DNA from: CADEEN01 sp963840805
GTDB lineage: Bacteria > Pseudomonadota > Gammaproteobacteria > Burkholderiales > Burkholderiaceae_C
Reading direction: 5' to 3'
Length of the DNA stretch: 64,000 nt
Assembly (NCBI GenBank): GCA_963840805.1
Contig: CAWJAJ010000015.1
Coordinates: 186,001 to 250,000 of the forward strand
The translations under genes were made by a program, and so were the position numbers. This document shows, one piece after another, positions 63,233 to 64,000 of the stretch (position 1 is the stretch's first letter; each line of letters starts with the position of its first letter). Under the pieces are notes generated by a model that did no database searches, had not been told where the DNA came from, and saw only the letters and a list, made by a program, of their open reading frames with translations.

Positions 63233-64000
63233 AACCCAACCTGAACGGCATTGCGCAAGGCCTCGTCGATTCGCTCGCCGGGCGCGCCGGCGTGTCGTTC
63301 GCGGTCGTGCTGCCCGACGGCTCGCGTGTGACCAGCGGCGCGCAGGCGCCTGCGTTCACGGTGGTGCTGCGCAACGAGGCGGCGCTGCTGGCGTTGATGA
63401 CACGCGGCCACATGGGGCTGCTCGAGTCGTACTTCGACGCAGGCCATCGACGTCGAAGGCGACATCGGCGCGGCGTTTGCGGCCGGCATGGCCTCGGGCT
63501 TCGACAGCCGCTTCAACCCGATCGGCGCGGTCGAGAACAACCTGCACGAGTGGCGCTTCTCGAACCGCAGCATCGAGCAGGCCAAGGCCAACGCCCGCGC
63601 GCACTACGGCCTGGGCGAGGCGTTCTACCGGCTCGTGGCTCGACGAGCCGCTGAAGATGTACACCTGCGGCTACTGGCCCGAGGGCACGACGACGCTCGA
63701 GCAGGCGCAGCGCAACAAGATCGACCATGTCTGCCGCAAGATCCGGCTCGCCCCGGGCGAGCGCTTCGTCGACATCGGCTGCGGCTTCGGCGGCTTCATG
63801 TTCCGCGCGCTCGAGACGCGTGGGCGCGTTCGGCACCGGCGTGAACACCACCACCGAGCAGGTCGAGTGGCTGCAGCGGCGAGATCGCCCGCCGCGGCCT
63901 GGCCGATCGACTGGCGGTGCGCGAGGCCGATTTCCGCGAGGTCGACGGCGAGTACGACAAGGTGGTGTCGATCGGCGTGCTCGAACACGCCGGCCGCGAC
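63229..64000 (+). CDS. cfa: Cyclopropane-fatty-acyl-phospholipid synthase (partial; several frameshifts)
   Basis: The start of a SAM-dependent enzyme that cyclopropanates unsaturated membrane phospholipids; the window ends inside it. The N-terminal domain reads VSFAVVLPDGSRVTSGAQAP. Later segments are VENNLHEWRFSNRSIEQAKA, HYGLGEAFYRL, WLDEPLKMYTCGYWPEG and the SAM site FVDIGCGFGGFMFRALE, followed by VSIGVLEHAGRD. Four surplus bases, near 63445, 63636, 63822 and 63880, are needed to connect them. The start overlaps the homospermidine synthase stop. Confidence 0.88.

Overview
The window is chromosomal DNA from a GC-rich betaproteobacterium. It is most likely a member of Burkholderiales in the Rubrivivax/Leptothrix/Methylibium neighbourhood. 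I infer this from the high GC content, the family-specific gene set (BPSS1780-type membrane protein, DUF3717-DUF1289 protein, long-form TrpS, zinc-free L28/L33) and the trxB / ftsK-lolA / rarA order. No rRNA, tRNA, transposase, integrase or CRISPR array was seen.

Layout. 0-5 kb: a branched-chain amino-acid ABC importer (livH-M-G-F, livF cut by the window edge) behind alanine dehydrogenase, with a divergent Lrp-type regulator. 5-17 kb: housekeeping genes (rarA, lolA, ftsK, a Crp-type regulator, trxB, rpmB-rpmG with two strong terminators, a fatty-acid desaturase, rsmB, purN). A roughly 420-bp inverted-repeat element and an MFS gene sit between lolA and rarA. 17-26.6 kb: trpS, an esterase, an MFS transporter, thpR, redox enzymes (aldo/keto reductase, OYE, flavin reductase, an atypical SDR), a cytochrome c and a CsbD-like stress protein. 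Two of these promoters share an FNR-type site and -10 element. 26.8-29.1 kb: a transglutaminase-like gene with an Anbu proteasome-type peptidase, facing an N-formylglutamate amidohydrolase. 29.2-32.8 kb: an aldehyde dehydrogenase, a membrane protein and a class V aminotransferase, plus a decayed second copy of the aminotransferase 3' end.

31.6-43.3 kb is an accessory defence island. On the minus strand, hsdR and hsdS are followed by five non-hsd genes: an unknown protein, a small membrane protein, a GIY-YIG/DUF4357 protein, and a winged-helix plus nucleotidyltransferase pair with its own palindromic operator. Only then comes hsdM, which overlaps the aminotransferase by four bases. A relBE-type toxin-antitoxin pair and the remnant of a different hsdM lie on the other side. 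43.4-50.3 kb: a VOC protein and a complete five-gene peptide/nickel-type ABC importer. 50.7-57.5 kb: a metallo-beta-lactamase-fold protein, a DUF3717-DUF1289 protein, a MATE exporter, a two-component system next to a Spy/CpxP-like protein, and a lipoprotein. 57.6-64 kb: a tight run of Lon-like protease, universal stress protein, patatin, homospermidine synthase and cyclopropane fatty-acid synthase (cut by the window edge).

About 20 genes are interrupted by frameshifts. Nearly every junction I rebuilt is repaired by deleting exactly one base. This points to uncorrected insertion errors in the assembly rather than gene decay, so these genes are annotated as single CDSs with the shift positions stated. 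Clean stretches such as 43.3-52.9 kb stand out against dense ones such as 26.8-43 kb.
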